Positions 35,002-45,751 are shown, counted from the first letter of the stretch. The stretch is 64,000 nt of DNA from Actinocorallia sp. API 0066 (GCF_020991275.1 NZ_JAJLQY010000010.1:186001-250000), one strand, 5' to 3'. The notes: generated from the letters alone by a model not told the origin. Made by a program: numbers and translations.

Positions 35002-36219
35002 GTGAGCGAACCGAGACTTCACCTTTGGCTCGTCGAGCACCTGCCGGACCTCACCGAGCGGCTCGTCGAGGAGTTCGCCCGGCGGATCCCGTTCTACGCC
35101 GAGCAGCCGCGCGAGGTGCTGGACGGCCAGCTGCGCCCGGCGATCGAGGCGAACCTGCGGATCTCGGTGCGGACCCTGCGCCAGCAGCGCACGTTCACCG
35201 TGGACGAGCGGGCCGAGGTGATCGCGTGGTCGGCGCGCAGGGCCGAGCAGGGTGTGCCGCTGGAGGCGGTGCTCACCGCCTACCATCTGGCGATCGAGCT
35301 GTGCTGGGAGGCGATCGCCGCGGAGGCGCGCGAGGAGGACGCCGCCGAGCTCGGCGCGCTCGCGCTGCACTTCTTCACGTATCTGCGCTCGGTGGTGCCT
35401 GCCGTCGCGCTGGCGCACGCCCAGGAGGGCCGGGAGCGCTACGGCGAGCTGCGGGCGGCGCGACGGGCGGTGTTGGACTCGCTGCTGGCGGGCATCCCCG
35501 CCGACGAGCCCGCGCTGCGCGCCGGGGTACCGATCGCCTCGGCCTATGACGTGCTGGTGCTGCGGGCCGATCCGGAGCAGGATCCGGCGACGGCCCGGCA
35601 CCTGACCCGGCAGGTGCAGTCGGCGCTGGACGCCTACACGCAGGCCCATGTGCTGGCGATGCTCGACGGCGCCTCGGGCACCGCGCTGCTCCCGGCCAGG
35701 CCCGCCGAGCAGGCGACGGCCAGGCCCGCGCGCGCCAGGGCCTCCGCCCGCCCGGCCGAGGAGGAGCCGCGGGTGGATCCGCTGGCGGAGCTGGTGGAAC
35801 GGATCACCGTGGCGACGGACCGCGCGGTGACGGTGACGACGGCGCCCGCGCAGGGCCCCGAGGGCATTCCGGCGGCGCTGCGCGAGGCGACGGAGGTCGC
35901 CGAGCTGGTGACGCGGCTGGGCAAGCCGCCGGGCTTCTACCGGATGACGGACGTGCTGCTGGAGTACCAGATCGCCAGGCCCGGCAACGGCCTCGCGCAG
36001 CTCGCGGCGCGGCTCGACCCGCTGGACGACAGGCCGGAGCTGATGGAGACGCTGCGGGTGTACGTCGACCAGGGGCACAACCGGCGGCGCGCCGCCGAGA
36101 CGTTGCGGGTGCACCGCAACACCCTGGACTACCGGCTGCGCGGCATCGCCACGCTCACCGGCCTCGACCCCTCCGGCCCGGAGCTCGCCGCCGCGCTGAC
36201 AGCGCGCGCCCTGCGCTGA
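35002..36219 (+). CDS. PucR-type helix-turn-helix regulator
   Basis: The 405-residue product has an N-terminal helical sensor-like region (about 1-150) and a low-complexity Ala/Pro/Arg linker (about 230-260). A GGDEF-like central part is much reduced, and the C-terminal HTH_30 domain reads RVYVDQGHNRRRAAETLRVHRNTLDYRLR. This matches PucR/CdaR-type regulators of catabolic and transport genes. The GTG at 35002 fits the start of the first helix, though GGAG lies only two bases before it; an ATG at 34873 would add 43 unusual residues. It probably regulates the divergent liv operon. Confidence 0.8.
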   Translation: MSEPRLHLWLVEHLPDLTERLVEEFARRIPFYAEQPREVLDGQLRPAIEANLRISVRTLRQQRTFTVDERAEVIAWSARRAEQGVPLEAVLTAYHLAIELCWEAIAAEAREEDAAELGALALHFFTYLRSVVPAVALAHAQEGRERYGELRAARRAVLDSLLAGIPADEPALRAGVPIASAYDVLVLRADPEQDPATARHLTRQVQSALDAYTQAHVLAMLDGASGTALLPARPAEQATARPARARASARPAEEEPRVDPLAELVERITVATDRAVTVTTAPAQGPEGIPAALREATEVAELVTRLGKPPGFYRMTDVLLEYQIARPGNGLAQLAARLDPLDDRPELMETLRVYVDQGHNRRRAAETLRVHRNTLDYRLRGIATLTGLDPSGPELAAALTARALR

Positions 36220-36405
36220 CCCGCGACCTCCTAACGCCCGCGCGACACCCCGGAACACCGCCGTCACCACGCGCTCCCACGCGCGTCGCGCCCGGTCCAC
36301 CACGTGTACGCGTGCCATCTCGCGCCCCCGTTCGGCTCGACGTCCGGTGCCCGGCCGGGCACCCACCGTCATTGTGCGCCGATTCCCAAAATCCCGCTCC
36401 CCAGC

Positions 36406-36416
36406 CTGTGGATAAC
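36406..36416 (-). promoter_or_regulatory. DnaA-box-like site 3
   Basis: CTGTGGATAAC, the reverse complement of GTTATCCACAG, lies in the 281-base gap between the PucR gene and the PPOX gene. Nothing else in that gap could be identified. Confidence 0.5.
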
Positions 36417-36500
36417 TTCGCGGACGGCCGGGGCTGGTGTGACGCGCGTCGCGCGGCATAGTCTGGTCGCGCCTTTCCAGAACGTGATTCGGGAGCCGGT

Positions 36501-36974
36501 GTGAGCAAACGCGATCAGATCAGGATGTCGGACGCGGAGTTGGCGGAGTTCCTCGCGCAGGAGCACAAGGTGCAGATCGCCACCGTCAACAAGGACGGCG
36601 TGCCACACCTGGTCACCATGTTCTACACCCTCCACGAGGGCAAGATCGCTTTCACCACGTACCGGACGTCGCAGAAGGTCGTGAACCTCCGCCGCAACCC
36701 CGTGATGACCTGCCTGGTCGAGGGCGGCACCCTCTACAACGAGCTGCGCGGCGCCACCCTGTACGGCGAGGCCCGCATCGTCGAGGACCAGGACGTCATC
36801 GTCCCCATCGGCACGCTCATCACGCACCGGATGGTGGGCCTGCCGGTGCCCGAGGACGTCTCGGAGGTGGACCCCTCGTTCGTCGACGGAGTCCGGCTCG
36901 CGATGGCCAAGCGCGTCGCCGTTGTGCTGGAGCCGACCCGGGTCGCGTCCTGGGACCACCGCAAGATGGGTTGA
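36501..36974 (+). CDS. PPOX-class F420-dependent oxidoreductase
   Basis: The 157-residue product has the split beta-barrel of the pyridoxamine phosphate oxidase-like superfamily: EFLAQEHKVQIATVNKDGVP, IAFTTYRTSQKVVNLRRNP and VRLAMAKRVAVVLEPTRVASWD. Actinobacterial members commonly bind F420 and reduce diverse substrates or biliverdin; FMN binding is an alternative. The GTG start follows GGGAG by five bases. The next gene, a short rho, begins 175 bases later. Confidence 0.85.
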   Translation: MSKRDQIRMSDAELAEFLAQEHKVQIATVNKDGVPHLVTMFYTLHEGKIAFTTYRTSQKVVNLRRNPVMTCLVEGGTLYNELRGATLYGEARIVEDQDVIVPIGTLITHRMVGLPVPEDVSEVDPSFVDGVRLAMAKRVAVVLEPTRVASWDHRKMG

Positions 36975-37148
36975 CATCCGCGCCCCGTGCGTGTTTCCTT
37001 CGGGGAGAGGCAGAGCAGTTCTTCCGCCGTGTCACGGCGCGCCGCCTCCCCTCCGGCACAGTGCCGATCACGCGCCTTCTTCCCTTTCGAGCGCGTTCCT
37101 CATCCCGCGCGAAGCGAAAGCCGCGCGCCCTCCCCCCTGGAAGCACGC
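36975..37148 (+). promoter_or_regulatory. C-rich leader of the short rho gene
   Basis: TTGACA at 36971-36976 overlaps the end of the PPOX gene and may be a -35, but no matching -10 is convincing. The following stretch, especially 37030-37148, is rich in C and T and relatively poor in G, as expected of a Rho-binding site. Autogenous termination of rho mRNA is known in other bacteria and is possible here. Confidence 0.4.
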
Positions 37149-38246
37149 ATGACCACCCTTACCGAGGATTCGGTGGCGCGTACCACCGTTTCCGTCTCCG
37201 GTGTCCTCTCCGTCACCGGCAAGAACGCCCATCTGCGGGTCCGCGGCCTGACGCCGTCGCCCGAGGACGTCCAGGTGCCGCTCGCGCTCGTGCAGCGGTA
37301 CGACCTGCGGCCCGGCGACCGGGTCGCCGGCACCGCCCGGCCGCGCGGCAGGGGCGGCCCCGCCGTCCTCGCGACGGTCGACGGCGGGCGCCGCGACCGG
37401 CCGCGGTTCGAGAACCTCACACCGCTGTTCCCGACCGAGCGGCTCCGGCTCGGCCCGTCCCCCGCCGGACGGATCATCGACCTGCTCGCCCCCGTCGGCA
37501 AGGGCCAGCGCGGGCTCATCGTCGCCCCGCCCAAGGCGGGCAAGACGGTCATCCTGCAGACCCTCGCCAACGCCATCACGACCAACCACCCCGAGTGCGA
37601 GCTGATCGTGCTGCTCGTGGACGAACGCCCCGAGGAGGTCACCGACCTGCGGCGCAAGGTGCCGAACGCGCGGATCGTCGCCTCGACCTTCGACCGGCCC
37701 GCCGCCGAGCACATCGAGATCGCCGATCTCGCGGTGGAGAGCGCCAAGCGCGGCGCCGAGCAGGGCCGCGACGTGGTCCTCCTGCTGGACTCGCTGACCC
37801 GGCTCGGCCGCGCCCACAACCTCGCCGCCCCCACCGCCAGCCGGATCCTCGCGGGCGGCGTCGCGGCGGGCGCGCTCTACCCGCCCAAGAAGTTCTTCGG
37901 CGCGGCCCGCAACCTGGAGCAGGGCGGCTCCCTGACGATCCTCGCGACCGCCCTCGTCGAGACGGGCTCCCGCATGGACGAGGTGTTCTTCGAGGAGTTC
38001 AAGGGCACCGGCAACATGGAACTGCGGCTCTCCCGCAGGCTCGCCGATCGAAGGCTCTACCCCGCCCTCGACATCGCCGCCTCCGGCACCCGTCGCGACG
38101 AGCTCATGCTGCCGCCCGCCGAACTCGCCGCCGCGCACAAGCTGCGCCGCATGCTGCTGGCGCTGGACGAGCAGCAGGCCATGACGCTCCTGCTCGACCG
38201 GATCAAGGAGACCCGCTCGAACGCGGAGTTCCTCGCCCTCGTCTGA
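37149..38246 (+). CDS. Short transcription termination factor Rho (paralog)
   Basis: The 365-residue hexameric ATPase keeps the Rho core. The primary RNA-site fold begins [16 protein letters not shown], then ERLRLGP, Walker A PPKAGKT, the [14 protein letters not shown] segment, [14 protein letters not shown], and [17 protein letters not shown] with secondary-site loops. It lacks the Rho_N helical domain and the long charged insertion of the usual 600-700-residue actinobacterial Rho. [17 protein letters not shown] departs from the standard GGVD segment. It is probably a second Rho. The ATG follows TGGAAG. It converges with recQ, one base apart. Confidence 0.88.
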   Translation: MTTLTEDSVARTTVSVSGVLSVTGKNAHLRVRGLTPSPEDVQVPLALVQRYDLRPGDRVAGTARPRGRGGPAVLATVDGGRRDRPRFENLTPLFPTERLRLGPSPAGRIIDLLAPVGKGQRGLIVAPPKAGKTVILQTLANAITTNHPECELIVLLVDERPEEVTDLRRKVPNARIVASTFDRPAAEHIEIADLAVESAKRGAEQGRDVVLLLDSLTRLGRAHNLAAPTASRILAGGVAAGALYPPKKFFGAARNLEQGGSLTILATALVETGSRMDEVFFEEFKGTGNMELRLSRRLADRRLYPALDIAASGTRRDELMLPPAELAAAHKLRRMLLALDEQQAMTLLLDRIKETRSNAEFLALV

Positions 38247-38247
38247 C

Positions 38248-40083
<1,836 letters not shown>

Positions 40084-40139
40084 CCGGCAAGTCTACGAAG
40101 CCGGGCGCGTTCCCACGGCCGAACCTGTGGACGACCGGA

Positions 40140-40349
40140 TCAAAGGGCGTCGAGCATGGCCTGGAGCTCGTCGAGCGTGATGTAGCCGTCGTGGTTGACG
40201 TCGGCTCGCTCGAAGCGCTCCTGAGTCTCGGCCTTGCTCCAGATCAGCCCGAGTTCGTCCAGCACGAGGGTGAAGCCGACCAGGTCGAGCCGGCCGTTGT
40301 CCTGGACGTCGATCGTGCGGAATGCGGTGAGCAGGCTCTCGACTGTCAA
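40140..40349 (-). CDS. Small EF-hand calcium-binding protein
   Basis: The 69-residue product holds two EF-hand helices-loops. The second loop DVNHDGYITLDEL is canonical with all side-chain ligands, while the first (DVQDNGRLDLVGF) is degenerate. It is probably a cytoplasmic calcium sensor or buffer. I start it at TTG because GGAAGGGAG lies seven bases upstream; no ATG or GTG in the right place exists. It lies between recQ and the PAP2-kinase gene, divergent from the latter. Confidence 0.75.
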   Translation of the reverse strand: MTVESLLTAFRTIDVQDNGRLDLVGFTLVLDELGLIWSKAETQERFERADVNHDGYITLDELQAMLDAL

Positions 40350-40446
40350 AGTGGAGCTCCCTTCCTTGTCTAGATCATTGCATGATGACACAGCCAGTGA
40401 CGGACCACGCGGTAGAAAGCACTGTCCGCCGGGGAATACGTCGCAC

Positions 40447-41847
40447 ATGGGTCTGGCCGAAATCGATCACCGCGCGTTCGACAGGGTCGCGACGGCGGAG
40501 TTGCGCGGCCTGGAGGCCGTGCTCCCGCGACTCTCCCGGCTGGCCGACCACGGCAAGCTGTGGTACCTCGTGGCGGCCGCGCTCGCCGGTTCGGGACGTC
40601 CGTCGCTCCGGCGCGCCGCGCTGCGCGGGCTGGTCGGGATCGCGCTTGCCAGTCCGATGGTCAACGTGGTCGGCAAACAGCTGTTCCGTAGACGTAGACC
40701 GATGATCGACAACGTTCCGCCTGTCAGAGTCCGCCGTGTGCCCACCACTCCGTCGTTCCCGTCGGGGCACACCGCGTCGGCCGTCGCGTTCGCCGCGGGG
40801 GTGGCGATGGAGGCGCGGCGCGGGGTGGCGCTGCCCGTCGCGGGGCTGGCGGCGGCGGTGGGGTTCAGTCGCGTTTACACCGGTGCGCACTATCCGGGCG
40901 ACGTGCTCGCCGGGGCCGCGTCGGGCCTCGCGGCGGCCCTGGTGACGCGGCTTGTCTGGCCGGTTTCGGCCCCGGCGGAAGTGGTCCCCCTGGACCGGAC
41001 GGTAAGGGAGGTCACCCCTTCGGGAGAGGGTGTCGTGATCGTCATCAACGACGATCCGGCGCTCGCGGAGCTGCTGCGCGAGGAGCTGCCGGCAGCGGAG
41101 TTCGAGGGCCAGGGCGAGCTGCCCGAGCGGCTGGAGAAGGCGGCGGCGCGCGCGAAGGTGCTCGTCGTCGGCGGGGGTGACGGCACCGTGGGGGCGGGCG
41201 CGGCGGCGGCGCTCCGGTGGGACGTTCCCCTGCTCGTCCTACCTGTCGGCACCCTGAACCACTTCGCTCGCGCGCTCGGTATCGAGACGGTGGCCGACGC
41301 CCTGACCGCCTACCGCGCGGGGAACCTCTCCCGGGTGGACGTGGGCACGGTGAACGGTGTCCCGTTCGTGAACAACGCGGGGATGGGCATCTACCCCGAC
41401 GTCGTGCGCAGACGCGAAAAGCTGGAGCGCCGCCTGGGCAAGTGGCCCGCCCTCGCCGTCTCGACCGTGCGCTCCCTGCGTAGGGCGACCCCTGTCTACG
41501 CGGAGGTGGACGGCCAGCACCGCAGGGTATGGCTGGCGTTCGTGGGCAACTGCGGGTACGGATCACACGGAACCGTCCCCACGACGCGCGGGAGGCTCGA
41601 CGACGGCCTGCTCGACGTGCGGATCGTCGCCGCGCGCCGGAGGCTGTCCAAGCCCGCGGCGCTCGCCGCCGTGCTGTCGGGCAGCGCGCGGCTCGGCTAC
41701 GAGAGCTGGACGGGCCGTGCCCTGCGCGTCGCACCCGAGGCGGACGACCTGCTTATCTCGCACGACGGTGAGATCGAAGGCACGGCGGCCCCGATCGTCT
41801 TCGGCAAGCTCCCCAGGCAACTGGCCGTCTTTGTGCCCGCCCCCTGA
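40447..41847 (+). CDS. PAP2 phosphatase-diacylglycerol/lipid kinase fusion
   Basis: The 466-residue product joins two lipid enzymes. The N-terminal PAP2 domain (about 1-180, membrane-embedded) has KQLFRRRRP, SFPSGHTASA and SRVYTGAHYPGDVLAG, the three phosphatase motifs. The C-terminal domain (about 195-460) is a DAGK-type lipid kinase with VVGGGDGTVGAG, LPVGTLNHFAR and VNNAGMGIYPDVV. It may recycle undecaprenyl or phosphatidic-acid species. All key residues are present in both halves. The ribosome site before the ATG is weak. Confidence 0.88.
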   Translation: MGLAEIDHRAFDRVATAELRGLEAVLPRLSRLADHGKLWYLVAAALAGSGRPSLRRAALRGLVGIALASPMVNVVGKQLFRRRRPMIDNVPPVRVRRVPTTPSFPSGHTASAVAFAAGVAMEARRGVALPVAGLAAAVGFSRVYTGAHYPGDVLAGAASGLAAALVTRLVWPVSAPAEVVPLDRTVREVTPSGEGVVIVINDDPALAELLREELPAAEFEGQGELPERLEKAAARAKVLVVGGGDGTVGAGAAAALRWDVPLLVLPVGTLNHFARALGIETVADALTAYRAGNLSRVDVGTVNGVPFVNNAGMGIYPDVVRRREKLERRLGKWPALAVSTVRSLRRATPVYAEVDGQHRRVWLAFVGNCGYGSHGTVPTTRGRLDDGLLDVRIVAARRRLSKPAALAAVLSGSARLGYESWTGRALRVAPEADDLLISHDGEIEGTAAPIVFGKLPRQLAVFVPAP

Positions 41848-41879
41848 CGGGACGGGCACAACGCACGGGTCACGTGCGC

Positions 41880-42518
41880 TCAGAGGGGTCCGCGGAGCAG
41901 CCCGCGTCTGGCGGCCGTCGCGGCGACTGCCGCCGCGCGCAGGGTGTCGATCTCGTTGATCGGCTCACAGCTGATGTAGATCCGGTAGTAGAGCGGCGCC
42001 GCGGTCTGTCTGATGAGCTCGGCGGGATCGGTGTCCGGCGGCACCTCTCCCCGGTCCACCGCGCGCTTCACGATGAGGGCGCCTATCTCGGCGCGGGTGT
42101 TCAGCGTCGTGGAGGCGAAGGTGTCGCGCGCTGGTCCGGGCTCCAGGGCGGAGCCGACGAGCACGTCCATCCAGGCGCGGTACTGGGTGGTCCGGAACAG
42201 GGCGGCGATGCCGCGCGTCAGGACGGCGAGGTCGCCTTCGAGGTCGCCGGTGTCGGGAACCGTGAGGTTCTCCTCCATCACCTGCTGTGCGGCGTCCGCC
42301 ACGACGCCCTGAAGGCTGCCCCAGCGCCGGTAGATGGTGGACGGCGCCACGCCCGCCCGGTGGGCGATCTTCTCCACCCCGGTCTCGGTGTAGCCGACCT
42401 CGACGAGCTCCGCCAGCGCCGCGTCCAGGACGCTTCGCCTGGTCCGGGCGGTACGGCCGCCCGGGCGCACGGTGCCCGGCCGCGCGCTGGCAGCGGGGAG
42501 GGGGTCACGCTGTCGCAT
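41880..42518 (-). CDS. TetR/AcrR family regulator
   Basis: The 212-residue repressor has an N-terminal HTH: RRSVLDAALAELVEVGYTET, then GVEKIAHRAGVAPSTIYRRW with the recognition helix. A TetR_C_11-like ligand domain follows (LFRTTQYRAWMDVLVGSALE). GGAAGG precedes the ATG. Its upstream region has two palindromes and the divergent pirin gene is the likely target along with itself. Confidence 0.9.
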   Translation of the reverse strand: MRQRDPLPAASARPGTVRPGGRTARTRRSVLDAALAELVEVGYTETGVEKIAHRAGVAPSTIYRRWGSLQGVVADAAQQVMEENLTVPDTGDLEGDLAVLTRGIAALFRTTQYRAWMDVLVGSALEPGPARDTFASTTLNTRAEIGALIVKRAVDRGEVPPDTDPAELIRQTAAPLYYRIYISCEPINEIDTLRAAAVAATAARRGLLRGPL

Positions 42519-42546
42519 CTTGTCAAGCCTTCCGTCACGTCTGTCA

Positions 42547-42564
42547 GAAGGTAACGCAACCTTC
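42547..42564. promoter_or_regulatory. Palindromic operator near the TetR start
   Basis: GAAGGT-AACGCA-ACCTTC is a perfect 6-6-6 palindrome 28 bases upstream of the TetR ATG, a usual place and size for autoregulation by a TetR dimer. Confidence 0.55.
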
Positions 42565-42656
42565 CTCGCGTTTGCCTCACCGACTCAGAAACGCAGTCCT
42601 TTCGTAATCCAGCCCCCTTATCCCCCCTGGTCGGACATCCGGAATAGATTTAAACT

Positions 42657-42668
42657 TCAACTAGTTGA
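42657..42668. promoter_or_regulatory. Palindrome upstream of pirin gene
   Basis: TCAACTAGTTGA is a 12-base perfect palindrome directly after the AT-rich ATAGATTTAAACT and 36 bases before the pirin ATG. It is positioned to block or aid a promoter. It differs from the site next to the TetR gene, so a different regulator, such as a MarR type, may bind. Confidence 0.5.
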
Positions 42669-42703
42669 GGCGGGTGAACCGCTTCCGTCACCAGGAGGAC
42701 GAG

Positions 42704-43663
42704 ATGCCCGCCGTCACCGTGGAGAACCCGCTCACCCTGCCCCGGGTGTCGGCTCCCGACACCACCACCGACACCCCGCGCCCCGTCCTCGGCGTGACGA
42801 ACGCCCCCGGAGGCTTCGAAGGCGAGGGCTTCCCTGTGCGACGCGCCTTCTCCGGCGTCCACATGCGCCACCTCGACCCGTTCATCATGATGGACCAGAT
42901 GGGCGAGGTGGACTACGCGCCCGGAGAGCCCAAGGGCACCCCGTGGCACCCGCACCGCGGCTTCGAGACCGTCACCTACCTCATCGACGGCCACTTCGAC
43001 CACCGCGACAGCGCGGGCGGCGGAGGCAGCATCGGCCCCGGCGACACCCAGTGGATGACCGCGGGCTCCGGCCTCCTGCACATCGAGGCGCCGCCCGAGG
43101 CACTCGTGATGAGCGGCGGCCTCTTCCACGGCCTGCAGCTGTGGGTGAACCTGCCCGCCAGGGACAAGATGATCGCGCCGCGCTACCAGGACATCGGCGG
43201 CGGCAACATCACGCTGCTCACCACGCCCGACGGCGGCGCGCTGCTGCGCGTCATCGCCGGCGACCTCGACGGGCACCGCGGCCCCGGCATCACGCACACG
43301 CCGATCACGTTCCTCCACGCCACGGTCAGCCCCGGCGCGGAGATCACGCTGCCGTGGAACCCGTCCTTCAACGCGCTCGCTTACGTGCTCTCAGGACGCG
43401 GCACCGTGGGCGCCGCCCACAGGCCGATCAGGGATGGGCAGCTCGCCGTCTACGGCAAGGGCTCCAGCATCACGCTGTCGGCGGACGCGACACAGGACAC
43501 CAACAAGCCCGACCTTGAAGTGGTCCTCCTGGGCGGGCAGCCCATCAACGAGCCGGTCGCGCACTACGGGCCGTTCGTGATGAACACCAGGGCCGAGCTG
43601 CAGCAGGCGTTCGAGGACTTCCAGGCCGGAAGGCTCGGCGTCATCCCCGCGGACCGGGCCTGA
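42704..43663 (+). CDS. Pirin family protein
   Basis: The 319-residue bicupin has the pirin metal-site segment WHPHRGFETVTY, followed by MTAGSGLLHIEAPPE with the third His and Glu. The C-terminal cupin includes FLHATVSPGAEITLPWNP and ALAYVLSGRG. Pirins act as iron-dependent regulators or quercetin 2,3-dioxygenases; the activity here is not predictable. AGGAGG lies six bases before the ATG. It is divergent from a TetR repressor and followed by a strong terminator. Confidence 0.92.
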   Translation: MPAVTVENPLTLPRVSAPDTTTDTPRPVLGVTNAPGGFEGEGFPVRRAFSGVHMRHLDPFIMMDQMGEVDYAPGEPKGTPWHPHRGFETVTYLIDGHFDHRDSAGGGGSIGPGDTQWMTAGSGLLHIEAPPEALVMSGGLFHGLQLWVNLPARDKMIAPRYQDIGGGNITLLTTPDGGALLRVIAGDLDGHRGPGITHTPITFLHATVSPGAEITLPWNPSFNALAYVLSGRGTVGAAHRPIRDGQLAVYGKGSSITLSADATQDTNKPDLEVVLLGGQPINEPVAHYGPFVMNTRAELQQAFEDFQAGRLGVIPADRA

Positions 43664-43675
43664 CCCCCGCGTATA

Positions 43676-43703
43676 AAGGCGGGCTCCTCCGGGGGCCCGC
43701 CTT
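43676..43703. terminator. Terminator between pirin and nucleosidase genes
   Basis: AAGGCGGGC and GCCCGCCTT make a perfect 9-base stem with a 10-base loop followed by ATGTGTG. It separates convergent genes. Confidence 0.75.
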
Positions 43704-43721
43704 ATGTGTGCTCCGGGGATC

Positions 43722-44288
43722 TCACAGGTGGGTGGACACCCAGGCGGCGAGGTCGCGGGCGCAGGCGTCGACCGCCTCCTTCCAGGTGGAGGCCGACTCG
43801 TCGTCGGCGCCGTCGCTCACGTGCTTGACGAGCCGGACGGGCACCCCCGCCGCCCTGGCCGCCGCCGCGACGGCATAGCCCTCCATGTCCACCAGATGGG
43901 CGTCGGCGGCCAGCCGGACGCGGACCGCCTCGACGGACACGAAGACGTCCCCCGTCGCCAGCACGAGGCCGTCCGGGGCCAGCTCCAGCGGTTCGCCCGT
44001 GAGCCGTCCGGTGAGCGCGGTGATGCCCTCGCCGTCGAGGTCGTGCTGGATCACCCTGGCCACCTCGTGCGTGCCGTGCACGCCGGGCCGCAGCGCGCCC
44101 GCCGTCCCGAGGTTGACGATCTCCGCCGGGGTGTGCCGGGCGAGCACGGCGGCCACCGCGACCGCGGCGTTGACCTTGCCGACGCCGGTGAGCAGGACGG
44201 GGAGTTCGTGGTCGAGATAGGTGGCCTCCTCGTCCGCGGCGACAACGAGCAGCGGACGGTCAGGGGCGATGATTCCGGTGAGCCGCAT
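43722..44288 (-). CDS. Nucleosidase (MTA/SAH or futalosine hydrolase-like)
   Basis: The 188-residue protein belongs to the PNP/UDP phosphorylase-like nucleosidase group. It has VVAADEEATYL with the acid Glu, the base-site region NLGTAGALRPGV, and VDMEGYAVAAAARAAGVP followed by HVSDGADD with the catalytic Asp. It probably cleaves methylthioadenosine, S-adenosylhomocysteine or a related nucleoside. It is shorter than typical MTA/SAH nucleosidases (about 230 residues). It stands alone. Confidence 0.82.
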   Translation of the reverse strand: MRLTGIIAPDRPLLVVAADEEATYLDHELPVLLTGVGKVNAAVAVAAVLARHTPAEIVNLGTAGALRPGVHGTHEVARVIQHDLDGEGITALTGRLTGEPLELAPDGLVLATGDVFVSVEAVRVRLAADAHLVDMEGYAVAAAARAAGVPVRLVKHVSDGADDESASTWKEAVDACARDLAAWVSTHL

Positions 44289-44418
44289 GGCCGCACGCTA
44301 GCGCGCCGGCCTGCACATTCGGGTCTCGATATGCGGTCATCATCACGCTTTCCCGACGACCTCCGGACCCAGAACCGAACTAGACTCGGTTTTTCGCGCG
44401 AGGGAGGAGACAAGAGGT

Positions 44419-45219
44419 ATGTCACGGTTCGGGGCGGACACCGCGAGCACCGTGGTGGACGGGGTGATCACCACGGACGTCTCCGCGGAATGGGGCACCG
44501 GCGGACCCGCGCCCAACGGCGGCTACCTCCTCGCGCTCGTCGCGCGCGCGCTCGGCGGAACACTCTCCCACCCACACCCCCTCACCATCACCGCGCACTA
44601 CCTGAGCGCGACGCGTCCCGGCCCCGCCGTCATCGAGACCGAGACGCTGCGCAGGGGCCGCACCCAGACGACGGCCATGGCACGGCTCGTCCAGGGCGAC
44701 CAGGAACGCATCCGCGTGCTTGCCGCCTACGGCGACCTGTCCACGCTGCCCGACGACGTGCGCACCACCGCGAAGCCCCCGGCGATGCCGCCTGTCGAGG
44801 AGTGCCTGGAGCCGCCGGAGTCCTTCAAGGAGGTCGTGACGCTCATGCGCCACACCGACATCCGGATGGACCCCGCGACGTCCGGATGGGCGGTAGGCAA
44901 GCCGTCAGGGGTGGGCGCGCAGCGCGGCTGGCTCAGGCTCGCCGACGGCACCGAGCCCGACCCCTTCTCGCTCCTGTACGCCACAGACGCCCTCGTGCCC
45001 GTCGCCTTCGAGCTCAACGTCAACGGCTGGGTGCCGACCGTCGAGCTGACGGTGCACGTCAGGGCGCTGCCCGCGCCGGGCTGGCTGCGGGTCGAGGCCA
45101 CCAGCCGCAACCTGGCGGGCGGACACATCGAAGAGGACATCGAGGTGTGGGACAGCAACGACAGGCTCGTCGCGCAGGGACGTCAGTTGGCTAAGGTCCG
45201 CCTGCACGCACCCGCCTGA
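44419..45219 (+). CDS. Acyl-CoA thioesterase, double hotdog
   Basis: The 266-residue product matches the TesB-like 4HBT_3 family. The N-terminal hotdog has WGTGGPAPNGGYLLALVARAL and ITAHYLSATRPGPAVIETE; the C-terminal one has DALVPVAFELNVNGWVPTVE and LTVHVRALPAPGWLRVEATS. It hydrolyses acyl-CoA; chain length is unknown. GGGAGGAG and AGAGGT precede the ATG. It converges with a second thioesterase gene, with a hairpin shared over both stops. Confidence 0.88.
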   Translation: MSRFGADTASTVVDGVITTDVSAEWGTGGPAPNGGYLLALVARALGGTLSHPHPLTITAHYLSATRPGPAVIETETLRRGRTQTTAMARLVQGDQERIRVLAAYGDLSTLPDDVRTTAKPPAMPPVEECLEPPESFKEVVTLMRHTDIRMDPATSGWAVGKPSGVGAQRGWLRLADGTEPDPFSLLYATDALVPVAFELNVNGWVPTVELTVHVRALPAPGWLRVEATSRNLAGGHIEEDIEVWDSNDRLVAQGRQLAKVRLHAPA

Positions 45220-45244
45220 CGGAGCGTTCCAGAAGGCTCCGTCA
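45217..45244. terminator. Bidirectional terminator overlapping both thioesterase stops
   Basis: TGACGGAGC and GCTCCGTCA form a perfect 9-base stem with a 10-base loop. Each arm contains the TGA stop of one convergent gene. Confidence 0.7.
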
Positions 45245-45751
45245 TCGCTCCGTCGTGAAGTGCTCGGCGGGCACCTCGATGAACAGGGCGGCGGCCGCGA
45301 CGGCCACGGGCCCGTCGGGCGTGTTCAGGCGGCCCTCCGAGCGCAGGTAGATCTTGCGGCCCTCCACGCCGGTGCACCACGCCTTCAGGTGGACCGTCGC
45401 GCCCACCGGGACCGGGATCTTGTAGTCGGTCTCCAGGCGGCCCGTGACGGCCATCCTGCCCAGGCTCCAGGCGGCGGTGCCGAGGATCTCGTCCATCGCG
45501 GTGGCCAGGAGGCCGCCGTGCGCGAGGCCGGGCGCGCCCTGGTGCTTGTCGCCCACGTGGAAGTGCCCGTGGACGGCGTCGCCGTCGGTGGAGGTGCGCT
45601 CGATCCTGAGGCCGTCCGTCACGTCCTTCCCGCAGGCGAAGCAGCCGTCGAAGATACCGGCGGCGCGCAGGTCGTCGGGAGCGATGCGCTCCAGGTCCTG
45701 GGTGGGGATCACGGCGCCCGGGGGCGGTGTCGTGACGGGTGAGGCGGTCAT
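45242..45751 (-). CDS. PaaI/hotdog thioesterase
   Basis: The 169-residue single-hotdog protein has CFACGKDVTDGLRI near the N-terminus and the family core APGLAHGGLLATAMDEILGT, where the GG and the acidic residue of the hotdog helix lie. DYKIPVPVGATVHLKA and ALFIEVP follow. It should hydrolyse acyl-CoA or aryl-CoA esters. GGAGG lies ten bases before the ATG; a longer upstream frame has no family support. Confidence 0.85.
   Translation of the reverse strand: MTASPVTTPPPGAVIPTQDLERIAPDDLRAAGIFDGCFACGKDVTDGLRIERTSTDGDAVHGHFHVGDKHQGAPGLAHGGLLATAMDEILGTAAWSLGRMAVTGRLETDYKIPVPVGATVHLKAWCTGVEGRKIYLRSEGRLNTPDGPVAVAAAALFIEVPAEHFTTER

Noticed and set aside
33157-36459. Very long minus-strand open frame (about 1100 codons) across livG, livF and the PucR gene
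   Set aside because: Only the last 259 codons are livG. The rest reads antisense or out of frame through clearly coding genes and is a by-product of high G+C.
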